Below, piece after piece: positions 25,765 through 34,330 of a stretch of DNA of 64,000 nucleotides; position 1 is the first letter of the stretch; the number at the start of each line of letters is the position of its first letter. The DNA comes from Streptomyces sp. HB132 (lineage in GTDB: Bacteria; Actinomycetota; Actinomycetes; Streptomycetales; Streptomycetaceae): positions 62,001-126,000 of the forward strand of contig NZ_JAFBGA010000013.1 of the NCBI RefSeq assembly GCF_016909575.1, read 5' to 3'. The notes beneath the pieces were generated by a model. It was not told where the DNA came from, searched no databases, and worked only from the letters and a program-made list of their open reading frames with translations. Position numbers and translations under genes: made by a program.

Positions 25765-26240
25765 ATATAGGTCTGCTTCTTGAGCTTGAGGTAGACGAAG
25801 CTCTCGGTGGAGCGCACCCCGGGTATGGCCCGGATGCGTTTGTTGATCGTCTCCAGCAGGTGGTCGTCGTCCTCGCAGACGATCTCCACCATGAGGTCGA
25901 AGGAGCCCGCGGTCATCACCACGTACTCGCACTCGGTCATCGCCGACAGGGCTTCGGCGACGGGGTCGACATCGCCCTCGACGTTGACACCGACCATGGC
26001 CTGCCGCCGGAACCCCACCGTCAGCGGGTCCGTGACCGCGACGATCTGCATCACGCCCTGATCGAGGAGCTTCTGCACGCGCTGGCGCACGGCCGCCTCG
26101 GAAAGGCCGACGGCCTTGCCTATGGCGGCGTACGGCCGGCGGCCGTCCTCCTGGAGCTGCTCGATGATTGCGAGGGAGACGGCATCGACCGCTGGTGACG
26201 ATCCGCTCCCGGTCCTGGAGTCTGCGCTACGACTGGCCAC
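25749..26240 (-). CDS. Lrp/AsnC family transcriptional regulator
   Basis: A 163-residue regulator with an N-terminal winged helix-turn-helix (IIEQLQEDGRRPYAAIGKAV, then LSEAAVRQRVQKLLDQG) and a C-terminal RAM ligand-binding domain (VGVNVEGDVDPVAEAL, VCEDDDHLLETINKRI). The GTG start at 26240 is chosen; a GTG-type start 12 codons upstream is possible. Its stop lies inside the aminotransferase start region, so the two are coupled. It is divergent from the dehydrogenase gene, so it likely controls both in response to an amino acid or amine. Confidence 0.88.
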   Translation of the reverse strand: MASRSADSRTGSGSSPAVDAVSLAIIEQLQEDGRRPYAAIGKAVGLSEAAVRQRVQKLLDQGVMQIVAVTDPLTVGFRRQAMVGVNVEGDVDPVAEALSAMTECEYVVMTAGSFDLMVEIVCEDDDHLLETINKRIRAIPGVRSTESFVYLKLKKQTYMWGTR

Positions 26241-26417
26241 GCATCCACTCTGCACCGCGACTCGTCTGTCTGGCAAGCTTGATTCGATGAAATTCGTTGT
26301 CCAGGCACCCCGATGTCACTGAATCCGAAGTTCGCGGCGGGTGGGTATGTCGAAAGCAACACCCGACGGTTTAGTGTGGAAGTCTCACCCATCGGACAGT
26401 CGACAGGAGGGGTGGTT
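26241..26417. promoter_or_regulatory. Divergent promoter region, Lrp / aldehyde dehydrogenase
   Basis: This 177-base region separates the Lrp-aminotransferase pair from the rightward dehydrogenase gene. It contains a locally AT-rich patch (about 26275-26335), uncommon here and a plausible Lrp operator. A -10-like TAGTGT lies at 26372-26377 for the rightward gene, with a weak -35 TGTCGA at 26348-26353. AGGAGG at 26405-26410 sets the GTG start at 26418. Confidence 0.4.
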
Positions 26418-27857
26418 GTGACCACCGAGGTGCGCCGTCTGCGCAACTACATCAACGGAGAGTTCCGGGACGCCGCGGACGGGCGGACCATCGATGTGGT
26501 CAACCCGGTGACGGAGGAGGTCTACGCGACCTCGCCGCTCTCCGGACAGGCCGACGTCGATGCCGCCATGGACGCCGCCGCGGCCGCGTTCCCCGCCTGG
26601 CGCGACGTGACGCCCGCCGAGCGCCAGAAGGCACTGCTGAAGATCGCCGACGCCTTCGAGGAGCGTGCCGAGGACCTCATCGCGGCCGAGTCCGAGAACA
26701 CCGGCAAGCCGCTGGAGCTCACCCGCACCGAAGAGATCCCGCCGATGGTGGACCAGATCCGCTTCTTCGCGGGTGCAGCCCGGCTGCTCGAAGGCCGTTC
26801 GGCCGGCGAGTACATGGAGGGGCTCACCTCCATCGTCCGCCGCGAGCCCGTGGGTGTCTGCGCCCAGGTCGCGCCGTGGAACTACCCGATGATGATGGCC
26901 GTGTGGAAGTTCGCCCCGGCGCTCGCCGCGGGCAACACCGTCGTCATCAAGCCGTCCGACACCACCCCGGCGTCGACGGTGCTGATCGCGGAGATCATCG
27001 GGCAGATCCTGCCCAAGGGCGTCTTCAACGTCATCTGCGGCGACCGTGACACCGGCCGCGCGATGGTCGAGCACCCGACCCCGGCGATGGCCTCGATCAC
27101 CGGGTCGGTGCGGGCCGGTATGCAGGTCGCCGAGTCCGCGGCCAAGGACGTCAAGCGCGTTCACCTGGAGCTCGGCGGCAAGGCTCCCGTCGTCGTGTTC
27201 GAGGACACCGACATCGCCAAGGCCGTCGAGGGCATCTCCGTCGCGGGCTACTTCAACGCCGGACAGGACTGTACGGCCGCGACCCGCGTCATGGTCCACG
27301 AGTCGATCCACGACGAGTTCGTCACCGCGCTCGCCAAGGCGGCCGCAGACACGAAGACCGGTCTGCCGGACGACGAGGACGTGCTGTACGGCCCGCTGAA
27401 CAACGCGAACCAGCTGGCCCAGGTCAGCGGGTTCATCGAGCGGCTCCCCGCGCACGCCAAGGTCGAGGCGGGCGGCCACCGGGTGGGCGACAAGGGCTAC
27501 TTCTACGCCCCGACCGTCGTCTCGGGCCTCCGGCAGGACGACGAGATCGTCCAGCACGAGGTCTTCGGGCCCGTCATCACCGTCCAGTCCTTCACGGACG
27601 AGACGCAGGCCGTGGAGTACGCCAACGGCGTCGAGTACGCACTGGCCTCCTCGGTGTGGACCAAGGACCACTCCCGCGCGATGCGGATGTCCAAGAAGCT
27701 CGACTTCGGCTGTGTGTGGATCAACACCCACATTCCGCTCGTCGCCGAGATGCCGCACGGCGGGTTCAAGAAGTCCGGCTACGGCAAGGACCTCTCCGCG
27801 TACGGCTTCGAGGACTACACCCGGATCAAGCACGTCATGACGTCGCTCGACGACTGA
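26418..27857 (+). CDS. Gamma-aminobutyraldehyde dehydrogenase
   Basis: NAD-dependent oxidation of aminobutyraldehyde (or its gamma-glutamyl form) to GABA in polyamine breakdown. The 479-residue enzyme has general base Glu251 in LELGGKAP, catalytic Cys285 in NAGQDCTAATR, and the substrate-pocket segment WNYPMMMAVWKFAPAL. The C-terminal part MPHGGFKKSGYGKDLSAYG is typical of the aminobutyraldehyde group (PatD/PuuC-like). The GTG is chosen from the AGGAGG site seven bases upstream; a longer frame exists but lacks one. A second, related gene lies at 32768. Confidence 0.88.
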   Translation: MTTEVRRLRNYINGEFRDAADGRTIDVVNPVTEEVYATSPLSGQADVDAAMDAAAAAFPAWRDVTPAERQKALLKIADAFEERAEDLIAAESENTGKPLELTRTEEIPPMVDQIRFFAGAARLLEGRSAGEYMEGLTSIVRREPVGVCAQVAPWNYPMMMAVWKFAPALAAGNTVVIKPSDTTPASTVLIAEIIGQILPKGVFNVICGDRDTGRAMVEHPTPAMASITGSVRAGMQVAESAAKDVKRVHLELGGKAPVVVFEDTDIAKAVEGISVAGYFNAGQDCTAATRVMVHESIHDEFVTALAKAAADTKTGLPDDEDVLYGPLNNANQLAQVSGFIERLPAHAKVEAGGHRVGDKGYFYAPTVVSGLRQDDEIVQHEVFGPVITVQSFTDETQAVEYANGVEYALASSVWTKDHSRAMRMSKKLDFGCVWINTHIPLVAEMPHGGFKKSGYGKDLSAYGFEDYTRIKHVMTSLDD

Positions 27858-27876
27858 CCTGCGTCCGGCGAGGACC

Positions 27877-27903
27877 ACGGCCCCGGGTTCTGCCCGGGGC
27901 CGT
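27877..27903 (+). terminator. Hairpin terminator after the dehydrogenase gene
   Basis: ACGGCCCCGGG at 27877-27887 pairs perfectly with CCCGGGGCCGT at 27893-27903 around the loop TTCTG, 20 bases after the stop codon. Confidence 0.8.
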
Positions 27904-27960
27904 TCGCGTTCCGGCGCACCCTGCTTTTGAACGTGTTCACGACGGGCGTACGCTGCGGCC

Positions 27961-28482
27961 ATGAGCGAGCGAGCCCTCTTGCGGCGCATACGCGTGTGGT
28001 TGGTCGTCTTCATCGTCTGTCTGGTGCTCAGCGGGCTGACCGCCTTCCCGCTGGTCACCGAACTCCACTGGGCCGAGGGCCTGCTGAAGTCCTCCGCGTC
28101 TCCCGCCCCCGAGCACTTCCCGGCCCTGACAGAATGGATCACCCGGGTCCGGACCGGTCTCGACGAGGCAGATGCCTCCTATCCCTTCGTGCTGTACGGC
28201 ACCGACTGGCTGGCCTTCGCCCATCTCGTCATCGCGGTCGCCTTCTACGGCCCCTACCGCGACCCGGTCCGCAACATCTGGGTGATCGATTTCGGCATGA
28301 TCGCCTGCGCCGGGATCATCCCGCTCGCCCTGATCTGCGGGCCGATCCGGGACATCCCCTTCTGGTGGACCGTCATCGACATGTCCTTCGGCGTCTTCGG
28401 GGTGATCCCGCTGCTCGTCGTCCGGCGCATGATCAAGCGGCTCGAGGCGATGGGGCACGTGCCCGCCGCCGTGCCGGCCTGA
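27961..28482 (+). CDS. Conserved integral membrane protein of unknown function
   Basis: A 173-residue protein with about four transmembrane segments (residues 12-32, 78-97, 108-126, 135-155) and a long extracytoplasmic loop of about 45 residues between the first two. The loops hold Trp and acidic residues (ELHWAEG, EWITRVRTGLDEADASYPFV). No catalytic motif is recognised. The ATG begins the frame at a typical distance after the terminator. It converges with the methyltransferase gene, whose stop lies 15 bases on. Confidence 0.65.
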   Translation: MSERALLRRIRVWLVVFIVCLVLSGLTAFPLVTELHWAEGLLKSSASPAPEHFPALTEWITRVRTGLDEADASYPFVLYGTDWLAFAHLVIAVAFYGPYRDPVRNIWVIDFGMIACAGIIPLALICGPIRDIPFWWTVIDMSFGVFGVIPLLVVRRMIKRLEAMGHVPAAVPA

Positions 28483-28496
28483 CCCGCCACCCGCGC

Positions 28497-29303
28497 CTAC
28501 GGCTTGCGGCCCACCGCGCCGAACTGGGCCACCCCGGGGTTCCGTGAGGCGGAACCGGAACGCCAGCGGGAGCAGGACACGATGCCCGGTTCCAGGACGT
28601 CCATGCCGTCGAGGAACGAGGCGAACTCGGAGCGGCTGCGGGCGGTGATCGGCGGGGTGGCGTTCTCGTTCCAGAAGCGCATCGCGGCCTCGTTGCCCTC
28701 GCCGCCCAGCTCCGATGTGGGATGGGTGAGCACCAGATGGCTGCCCGACGGCAGGGAGTCCATCAGCGTCCTCACGATGCTCCGCGCCTCCTCCGTGTCC
28801 AGGATGAAGTTGAGGATGCCCAGCATCATCACCGCGACCGGGCGCCCGAGGTCCAGGGTCCGCCCGGCGCCGCGCAGGATCCGCTCCGGATCCCGGGCGT
28901 CCGCGGCGATGTACTCGGTGGCGCCCTCAGGTGAGCTGGTGAGCAGGGAACGCGCGTGCGCCAGGACGATCGGGTCGTTGTCGACGTAGACGACGCGTGC
29001 GTCGGGCGCCGTGTGCTGGGCGATCTCGTGGGTGTTGTCCGCGGTCGGCAGCCCGGTGCCTATGTCCAGGAACTGGCCGGTCCCCACGTCACCGGCCAGA
29101 TGACGCACCGCCCGGCCGAGGAAGGCCCGGTCGGCACGGGCCACTTCGCCGATGCTCGGGTACAGATCCGTGACCCGGTCGCCCACCACGCGGTCGACGG
29201 GGTAGTGGTCGGAGCCGCCCAGCCAGTAGTTCCACACCCGGGCGTTGTGGGCGATGTCGGTGCGGACGCGGGAGGGTGCGGTACGGGGGCCGGGCTCGGT
29301 CAC
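28497..29303 (-). CDS. S-adenosyl methyltransferase (Methyltransf_19 family)
   Basis: A 268-residue member of the SAM-dependent methyltransferase family abundant in Streptomyces. Family marks: NARVWNYWLGGSDHYPVDR at the N-terminus, the SAM-binding QFLDIGTGLPTADNTHE, VVYVDNDPIVLAHAR, and the later VAVMMLGILNFI. Substrates of this family are unknown. The GTG at 29303 is preferred because a GGAG site lies six bases upstream; a GTG six codons earlier lacks one. Confidence 0.85.
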   Translation of the reverse strand: MTEPGPRTAPSRVRTDIAHNARVWNYWLGGSDHYPVDRVVGDRVTDLYPSIGEVARADRAFLGRAVRHLAGDVGTGQFLDIGTGLPTADNTHEIAQHTAPDARVVYVDNDPIVLAHARSLLTSSPEGATEYIAADARDPERILRGAGRTLDLGRPVAVMMLGILNFILDTEEARSIVRTLMDSLPSGSHLVLTHPTSELGGEGNEAAMRFWNENATPPITARSRSEFASFLDGMDVLEPGIVSCSRWRSGSASRNPGVAQFGAVGRKP

Positions 29304-29354
29304 GTCTGCTCCAGGGGTCACGGACGGTACGGACCGACCATGATGCCGGTCCGA

Positions 29355-30059
29355 TCAAGCGGCCCCGCGGGAAGGGGAGTTGGCCAGCTGGGCCCGGAGG
29401 GCGTCGATCCGGTTGCTGGTGATGGAGTCGACGCCATACGCCAGCAGCCGGCGCATCGTGCGCCGGGTGTCGACCGTCCAGGCCGAGACCAGCAGCCCGT
29501 CTGCCTGGATACGGCCCGTCAGTTCCCGGCTCAGCAGCCCGAAACGGTAGTTCAGCCACCGCGGTCGCACCGCCTCGAGCAGTACGGCACGCGGAGGCGC
29601 GAGTGTCGTCCAGGTCAGCGCGATCTCGGCGGACGGATCGGCCGCCCGCACCCTCAGCATCGCGTGCGTGTCCGCGCAGTAGTACACGCGCTCCCGCGCC
29701 CCGCTGTCCCGCACCACACCGACGATCTCCCGCACCGACGCGTCGGTCGCGCCGGGCAGGTCGACCATGACCCGGCGGTCGCCGGCGGCGGACAGCGCCT
29801 CACGCAGGGTCGGCACCCCGCCGCCGCTCCGTTCCAGCAGCTCCTGTCGATCCAGCCGGTCCAGGCGGACGTCGTGGCCCCACAGGCGCTCCAGCGTGGA
29901 GTCGTGGAGCAGCACGGGCACCTTGTCCCGGGTGACGCGGACATCGATCTCGACCGCGTCCGCGCCCTGTTCCACGGCGGACAGGATCGAGGGAAGGGTG
30001 TTCTCGCGGGCACGGTAGGGATCTCCGCGGTGTGCCACGGCGGTGACGGTGGTGGTCAT
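29355..30059 (-). CDS. Glycerophosphodiester phosphodiesterase
   Basis: Hydrolyses glycerophosphodiesters to glycerol-3-phosphate and an alcohol. The 234-residue protein has the GDPD TIM-barrel motifs: AHRGDPYRARENTLPS (catalytic His with Arg), AVEIDVRVTRD (metal-binding Glu and Asp), and VLLHDSTLERL (second catalytic His). No signal peptide is seen, so it should act in the cytoplasm. The C-terminus SAWTVDTRRTMRRLLAYGVD matches the last barrel strand. It is transcribed together with, or right after, the deaminase gene upstream (23-base gap). Confidence 0.88.
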   Translation of the reverse strand: MTTTVTAVAHRGDPYRARENTLPSILSAVEQGADAVEIDVRVTRDKVPVLLHDSTLERLWGHDVRLDRLDRQELLERSGGGVPTLREALSAAGDRRVMVDLPGATDASVREIVGVVRDSGARERVYYCADTHAMLRVRAADPSAEIALTWTTLAPPRAVLLEAVRPRWLNYRFGLLSRELTGRIQADGLLVSAWTVDTRRTMRRLLAYGVDSITSNRIDALRAQLANSPSRGAA

Positions 30060-30082
30060 GGGGCCATTGTGACCGGCCGGGG

Positions 30083-31117
30083 TCAGCGGCCGGGAGCCTC
30101 CAGCCAGTTCGTCGTGTACGTGTCGATCTCGGCGGCCAGCGTCCGCTTGCCGGCCGGGTCCAGGAACGAGGCCTCCACGGCGTTCTTCGCCAGGTCGGCC
30201 ACTCCGCGCTCGTCCAGGCCGAGCAGCCGGGCCGCCACCCCGTACTCGTTGTTGAGGTCGGTGCCGAACATCGGCGGGTCGTCGCTGTTGACCGTGACGA
30301 GGACCCCCGCCTCCACCATCTCCCGCATCGGGTGCCGGTCGAGGTCGGCCACCGCGCGGGTGGCGATGTTCGACGTCGGGCAGACCTCCAGGGCGATGCG
30401 GTGCTCGGCGAGGTGGGCCAGCAGCTTCGGGTCCTGGGTGGAGCTGGTGCCGTGGCCGATGCGCTCCGCGCGCAGCGCGGTGAGCGCGTCCCAGACGGTC
30501 TGCGGGCCCGTGGTCTCCCCGGCGTGCGGGACTGAGCGCAGACCCGCGGCGATGGCGCGGTCGAAGTAGGGCTTGAACTGCGGACGGTCCACGCCGACCT
30601 CGGGTCCGCCCAGGCCGAAGGAGACCAGTCCCTCGGGCCGCAGGTCGACGGCGAGACGGGTGGTCTCCTCGGCGGCCTCGAGACCGGCCTCGCCGGGAAT
30701 GTCGAAGCACCAGCGCAGGACGACGCCGAGCTCGGACTCGGCGGCCTTGCGCGCGTCCTCGATGGCCTCCATGAAGCCCTGCTCCGGGATGCCCCGGCGG
30801 GTCGAGCTGAACGGGGTGACGGTCAGTTCCGCGTAGCGGATGTTCTGGCGGGCCATGTCCCGGGCGACCTCGAAGGTCAGCAGACGGACGTCCTCGGGGG
30901 TGCGGATCAGGTCCACGACCGAGAGGTAGACGTCGATGAAGTGCCCGAAGTCGGTGAAGGTGAAGAAGTCGGACAGCGCCTCCGGGTCCGTGGGGACCTT
31001 GGAGTCGGGGTGGTGCGCCGCCAACTCGGCCACGATGCGGGGAGAGGCCGACCCGACGTGGTGGACGTGGAGCTCGGCCTTGGGCAGCCCCGCGACGAAG
31101 GGGTGCAGATCGTTCAT
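30083..31117 (-). CDS. COG1816 deaminase: adenosine deaminase family, possibly aminodeoxyfutalosine deaminase
   Basis: Zinc-dependent aminohydrolase of 344 residues. The metal site is visible: HVHHVGSAS (His17-x-His19), HAGET, ERIGHGTSS, and the late NSDDPPMF carrying the catalytic Asp. Canonical adenosine deaminases read HxHLDGA after the HxH pair; here it is HVHHVGS. Proteins of this COG1816 branch in Streptomyces include enzymes that deaminate 6-amino-6-deoxyfutalosine in the futalosine route to menaquinone. Adenosine or another adenine nucleoside is the alternative. The family is certain, the substrate less so. Confidence 0.85.
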   Translation of the reverse strand: MNDLHPFVAGLPKAELHVHHVGSASPRIVAELAAHHPDSKVPTDPEALSDFFTFTDFGHFIDVYLSVVDLIRTPEDVRLLTFEVARDMARQNIRYAELTVTPFSSTRRGIPEQGFMEAIEDARKAAESELGVVLRWCFDIPGEAGLEAAEETTRLAVDLRPEGLVSFGLGGPEVGVDRPQFKPYFDRAIAAGLRSVPHAGETTGPQTVWDALTALRAERIGHGTSSTQDPKLLAHLAEHRIALEVCPTSNIATRAVADLDRHPMREMVEAGVLVTVNSDDPPMFGTDLNNEYGVAARLLGLDERGVADLAKNAVEASFLDPAGKRTLAAEIDTYTTNWLEAPGR

Positions 31118-31235
31118 CGGATACTCCCGGATCTCTGAATTCGGCCGGGTGCACCGGCTGCACCGATCATCGTAGGCGGGACCCTGCGGACGCGGACCGG
31201 GCCGTAGCATGGCGGGACCACGATGGGGGAGGCCC

Positions 31236-31937
31236 ATGTCAGACAACACACAGCAGCCCGGGGGCGAGGGCGCGCCGCGCGATCCGTGGGCTCCGCCGGA
31301 CAACAGGGTCGACCTGGGCAAGCAGCCCACGGACGCCGTGCCGCCCGCGGTGCACAACCAGCCCACGGTCACGTCCATGCCGAGCCCCGACGCCGGCACC
31401 GGACCCATACCCGGACCCGTCGGCTCCTTCGGCCCGCAGCAGCCCCCCGTGCCGGCGCCGCCGGTCGGGCCGAACGGGCCGGGGCAGCACGGCTACCCGT
31501 CCGCGCCCGCCGCGCCTTCGGCCGCGTACGGCTACCCGTCCGCGCCCGCCGCGCCTTCGGCCGCGTACGGCTACCCGGGATACCCCGGCTACGGCGGCCA
31601 GCCGCCCTGGGGTCCGGCGCCCACCAACGGGCTGGGCACCGCCGCGATGGTCCTCGGCATCATCGCGGTGGTCGGCTTCTGCATGTACGGACTCGGCGTC
31701 ATCCTGGGCGTCCTCGCCCTGATCTTCGGCATCGTCGGCCGAGGTCGCGCCAGGCGGGGTGAGGCGACCAACGGGGGCATGGCGCTCGCCGGGATCATCC
31801 TGGGGTCGGTCGGAATCGTCATCAGCGCGGTCTTCCTGGGATTCGTCATCTGGGCCATCGCCAACGACGAATCGGGCAGTGGCTACGACTACGACGATCC
31901 CTACTCCACGTCACTGGTCGTCGGCGCCGACCGCTGA
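31236..31937 (+). CDS. DUF4190 membrane protein with proline-rich N-terminal half
   Basis: A 233-residue protein. Residues 1-125 are a disordered Pro/Gly/Tyr/Ala-rich region that contains two identical 13-residue repeats, encoded by a perfect 39-base tandem repeat. Residues 130-215 form the two-helix DUF4190 domain (GTAAMVLGIIAVVGFCMYGL, then GMALAGIILGSVGIVISAVF), separated by a basic loop GRGRARRGEATNGG. A short acidic tail follows. Such proteins are common in Streptomyces; their function is unknown. The ATG after GGGGGAGG is well supported. Confidence 0.8.
   Translation: MSDNTQQPGGEGAPRDPWAPPDNRVDLGKQPTDAVPPAVHNQPTVTSMPSPDAGTGPIPGPVGSFGPQQPPVPAPPVGPNGPGQHGYPSAPAAPSAAYGYPSAPAAPSAAYGYPGYPGYGGQPPWGPAPTNGLGTAAMVLGIIAVVGFCMYGLGVILGVLALIFGIVGRGRARRGEATNGGMALAGIILGSVGIVISAVFLGFVIWAIANDESGSGYDYDDPYSTSLVVGADR
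31491..31568 (+). repeat. Perfect 39-base tandem repeat, two copies
   Basis: Two identical adjoining units at 31491-31529 and 31530-31568 encode GYPSAPAAPSAAY twice in the proline-rich domain of the DUF4190 protein. A partial third copy (GGCTACCCG) follows. Complete identity at synonymous positions indicates a recent duplication. Confidence 0.9.
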
Positions 31938-32010
31938 CCGGCGACGGACGGCCGTGCCCGGCCGGGCCGGGGGAAGCGTCTCCCGGCCGCGGCCGCGGCC
32001 GCGCGCGTCG

Positions 32011-32583
32011 TCACCCCGCGCGAAGCCGCGCACGCGCCTCCATGAGCGCGAAGCCCAGCAGATTCAGCCCGCGCCAGGAAGCCGGATCCGCGGTCCGCGG
32101 ATCGTCCTTGGACAGTCCGATGCCCCATATCCGGTCCAGGGGACTGGCCTCGACGAGCACGCGCTCCCCGGTGCCCAGCAGGTACGCCCGTAGCGCCGGG
32201 TCCTGACCGAACTTGTGCACGCTGCCCGCGACGACCAGGGCGAACCGCTCCCGTGCCCATACGTCTTCGTCGAAGCCCCTCACCAGCCGGCCCGCCTTCT
32301 TCGCCGCCGCGGGACTGCCCGCCGCCAGGGCCGAGGCCTCGGCGTCAGCGTCCCCGAAGAGCCGCGCCTTGCCGGCCATCATCCAGTGCTCCGCAGTCGC
32401 GTAGGCCACCGGACCGACCGTGAACGGTGCCGGCCACCACTGGCTGAGGCAGCTCTCCCCAAGTCTGCCGTCCGCGCGGGGCCGGTGCCCCCAGAACGAC
32501 AGGTACTTCACGTTCTCCCCGCGCGCCGTGCGCTCCAGGAGGAGGTCCATGTGTTGCTGTCCCATGGCAGCCGAGTCTGGCAT
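32011..32583 (-). CDS. NADAR family protein (YbiA-like)
   Basis: A 190-residue protein of the NADAR family (NAD and ADP-ribose associated; PF08719). Marks are VKYLSFWGH, LSQWWPAPF, YATAEHWMMAGKARLFGD, FGQDPALRAYLLGTG and DRIWGIGLSKDDPR. Related proteins act on ADP-ribose or riboflavin intermediates as N-glycosidases. The start at the first Met of MPDSAAMGQQHM is one of three close options. No toxin-like partner is adjacent, so no toxin-antitoxin pair is proposed. Confidence 0.82.
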   Translation of the reverse strand: MPDSAAMGQQHMDLLLERTARGENVKYLSFWGHRPRADGRLGESCLSQWWPAPFTVGPVAYATAEHWMMAGKARLFGDADAEASALAAGSPAAAKKAGRLVRGFDEDVWARERFALVVAGSVHKFGQDPALRAYLLGTGERVLVEASPLDRIWGIGLSKDDPRTADPASWRGLNLLGFALMEARARLRAG

Positions 32584-32638
32584 CCGCCACTGACAGTGAG
32601 TACATGGTTTTCCGCACGCGCGAGACACATCGTCGACA

Positions 32639-32687
32639 GATTCCGTTGCGTAACCAAAAGGAAACAACGGAATCACTTGTTGGTGGA
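32639..32687 (+). promoter_or_regulatory. Putative GlnR box with overlapping inverted repeat, upstream of the aldehyde dehydrogenase-pot region
   Basis: GTAAC at 32650-32654, six bases, GAAAC at 32661-32665, six bases, then ATCAC at 32672-32676. This fits three of four half-sites of the GlnR consensus gTnAC-n6-GaAAC-n6-GtnAC-n6-GAAAc; the fourth (about 32683-32687) does not match. A perfect 10-base inverted repeat (GATTCCGTTG at 32639-32648, CAACGGAATC at 32665-32674) overlaps it. It lies about 90 bases before the dehydrogenase start in unusually AT-rich sequence. Confidence 0.55.
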
Positions 32688-32767
32688 GGTCTGCTCTGTC
32701 AGGATCGGCACTCAATTCGACAAGAAGCTACGCCGCCCCTGGTCACGGCGCAGCGGAGGAGAACGTC

Positions 32768-34282
32768 ATGGGCAACGGCTTCCAGCCGCAGGACCGCTTC
32801 GCCGGGGGCGCGCAGTACATCGGTGGCCGGCTGAGACCCGGCACCTCGGGGCGCCACCAGGACGTGGTCGACCCCGCCACGGGCCGCACCGTCCTCCGCT
32901 ACGAACTGGCCGGCACCGACGACGTCGACGCCGCCGTGGCGGCCGCCCGCGAGGCGTTCCCCGGCTGGTCGGGGCTCACCCCTGCCGAACGGTCGCAGGC
33001 GCTGCACCGCCTCGCCGCCGTACTCGCCGACCGGGCCGACGACTTCGCGTACGCCGAGTCCCTGCAGTGCGGCAAGCCCGTCAAGCTCTCCACGGAGTTC
33101 GACGTCCCCGGCACGGTCGACAACGCCTCGTTCTTCGCCGGTGCCGCCCGTCACCTCGAAGGGAAGTCGGCCGCCGAGTACAGCGGCGACCACACCTCCT
33201 ACGTGCGCCGTGAGGCCCTCGGGGTGATCGGCTCGATCGCGCCCTGGAACTACCCGCTCCAGATGGCGGCCTGGAAGATCCTCCCGGCCGTCGCCGCGGG
33301 CAACACCATCGTGCTGAAGCCTGCCGAGATCACGCCGCTGACGTCGCTGATGTTCGCGCAGGCGGCCACGGAGGCGGGCATTCCCGACGGCGTGATCAAC
33401 ATCGTCTCCGGTGCCGGACGGGACGCGGGCGAGCACCTCGTGAGCCACCCCGACGTCGTGATGACCTCCTTCACCGGATCCACCGCCGTCGGCAAGCGCG
33501 TCGCCGCGCTCGCCACCGCCACCGTCAAGCGCCTGCACCTGGAGCTGGGCGGGAAGGCGCCCTTCCTCGTGTTCGACGACGCGGATCTCGACGCCGCGGT
33601 CGAGGGAGCGGTCGCCGGTGCCCTGATCAACACCGGTCAGGACTGCACGGCCGCCACCCGCGCATACGTCCAGCGTCCCCTCCACGACGCGTTCGTGAAC
33701 GGGGTCGCCGCCCTGATGGAGACCGTGCGCCTGGGTGACCCCTTCGCCCCCTCGACCGACCTCGGACCGCTGATCAGCCATCAGCAGCGCGACCGGGTGG
33801 CCGGGTTCGTCGACCGCGCACGCGCCTACGCCACCGTCGTCACCGGTGGCGGCGCCCCGGGCGGGGACCTCGCGGCGGGTGCCTACTACCGGCCGACCCT
33901 GATCACGGGCGCCGCCCAGGACAGCGAGATCGTCACCTCGGAGATCTTCGGCCCCGTCCTCGTCGTGCTGCCCTTCGACACCGACGACGAGGGAATCCGG
34001 CTCGCCAACGACACCCCGTACGGACTGGCCGCCTCCGCGTGGAGCACCGGTCTGTACCGGGCCAACCGCGCCACCCGTGAGCTCAGGGCGGGCTGCGTGT
34101 GGATCAACGACCACATCCCGATCATCAGCGAGATGCCGCACGGCGGATACAGGGCCAGCGGCTTCGGCAAGGACATGTCGTCGTACTCCTTCGAGGAGTA
34201 CACGCAGGTCAAGCACGTCATGTACGACAACACCGCGGTGGCCAGGAAGGACTGGCACCGCACCGTCTTCGGGGACCGTTAG
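32768..34282 (+). CDS. Gamma-aminobutyraldehyde dehydrogenase (second copy)
   Basis: Aldehyde dehydrogenase of 504 residues with Glu259 in LELGGKAP and catalytic Cys293 in NTGQDCTAATR. APWNYPLQMAAWK and CVWINDHIPIISEMPHGGYR match the aminobutyraldehyde group. It is the first gene of a run with potDABC and an FAD oxidase, separated from potD by 48 bases, so it is expected to oxidise the aldehyde made from imported putrescine or gamma-glutamyl-putrescine. The GGAGGAGAACGTC site sets the ATG. The probable GlnR box upstream suggests nitrogen control. Confidence 0.88.
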   Translation: MGNGFQPQDRFAGGAQYIGGRLRPGTSGRHQDVVDPATGRTVLRYELAGTDDVDAAVAAAREAFPGWSGLTPAERSQALHRLAAVLADRADDFAYAESLQCGKPVKLSTEFDVPGTVDNASFFAGAARHLEGKSAAEYSGDHTSYVRREALGVIGSIAPWNYPLQMAAWKILPAVAAGNTIVLKPAEITPLTSLMFAQAATEAGIPDGVINIVSGAGRDAGEHLVSHPDVVMTSFTGSTAVGKRVAALATATVKRLHLELGGKAPFLVFDDADLDAAVEGAVAGALINTGQDCTAATRAYVQRPLHDAFVNGVAALMETVRLGDPFAPSTDLGPLISHQQRDRVAGFVDRARAYATVVTGGGAPGGDLAAGAYYRPTLITGAAQDSEIVTSEIFGPVLVVLPFDTDDEGIRLANDTPYGLAASAWSTGLYRANRATRELRAGCVWINDHIPIISEMPHGGYRASGFGKDMSSYSFEEYTQVKHVMYDNTAVARKDWHRTVFGDR

Positions 34283-34330
34283 CAGCGGCCGCCGCCCGGC
34301 GGCCCCACCCACCCGGAAGGGCCCACGCGT

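Noticed and set aside
32011..32583. NADAR protein as part of a toxin-antitoxin pair
   Set aside because: NADAR proteins can be paired with DarT-type toxins, but neither neighbour resembles a toxin.
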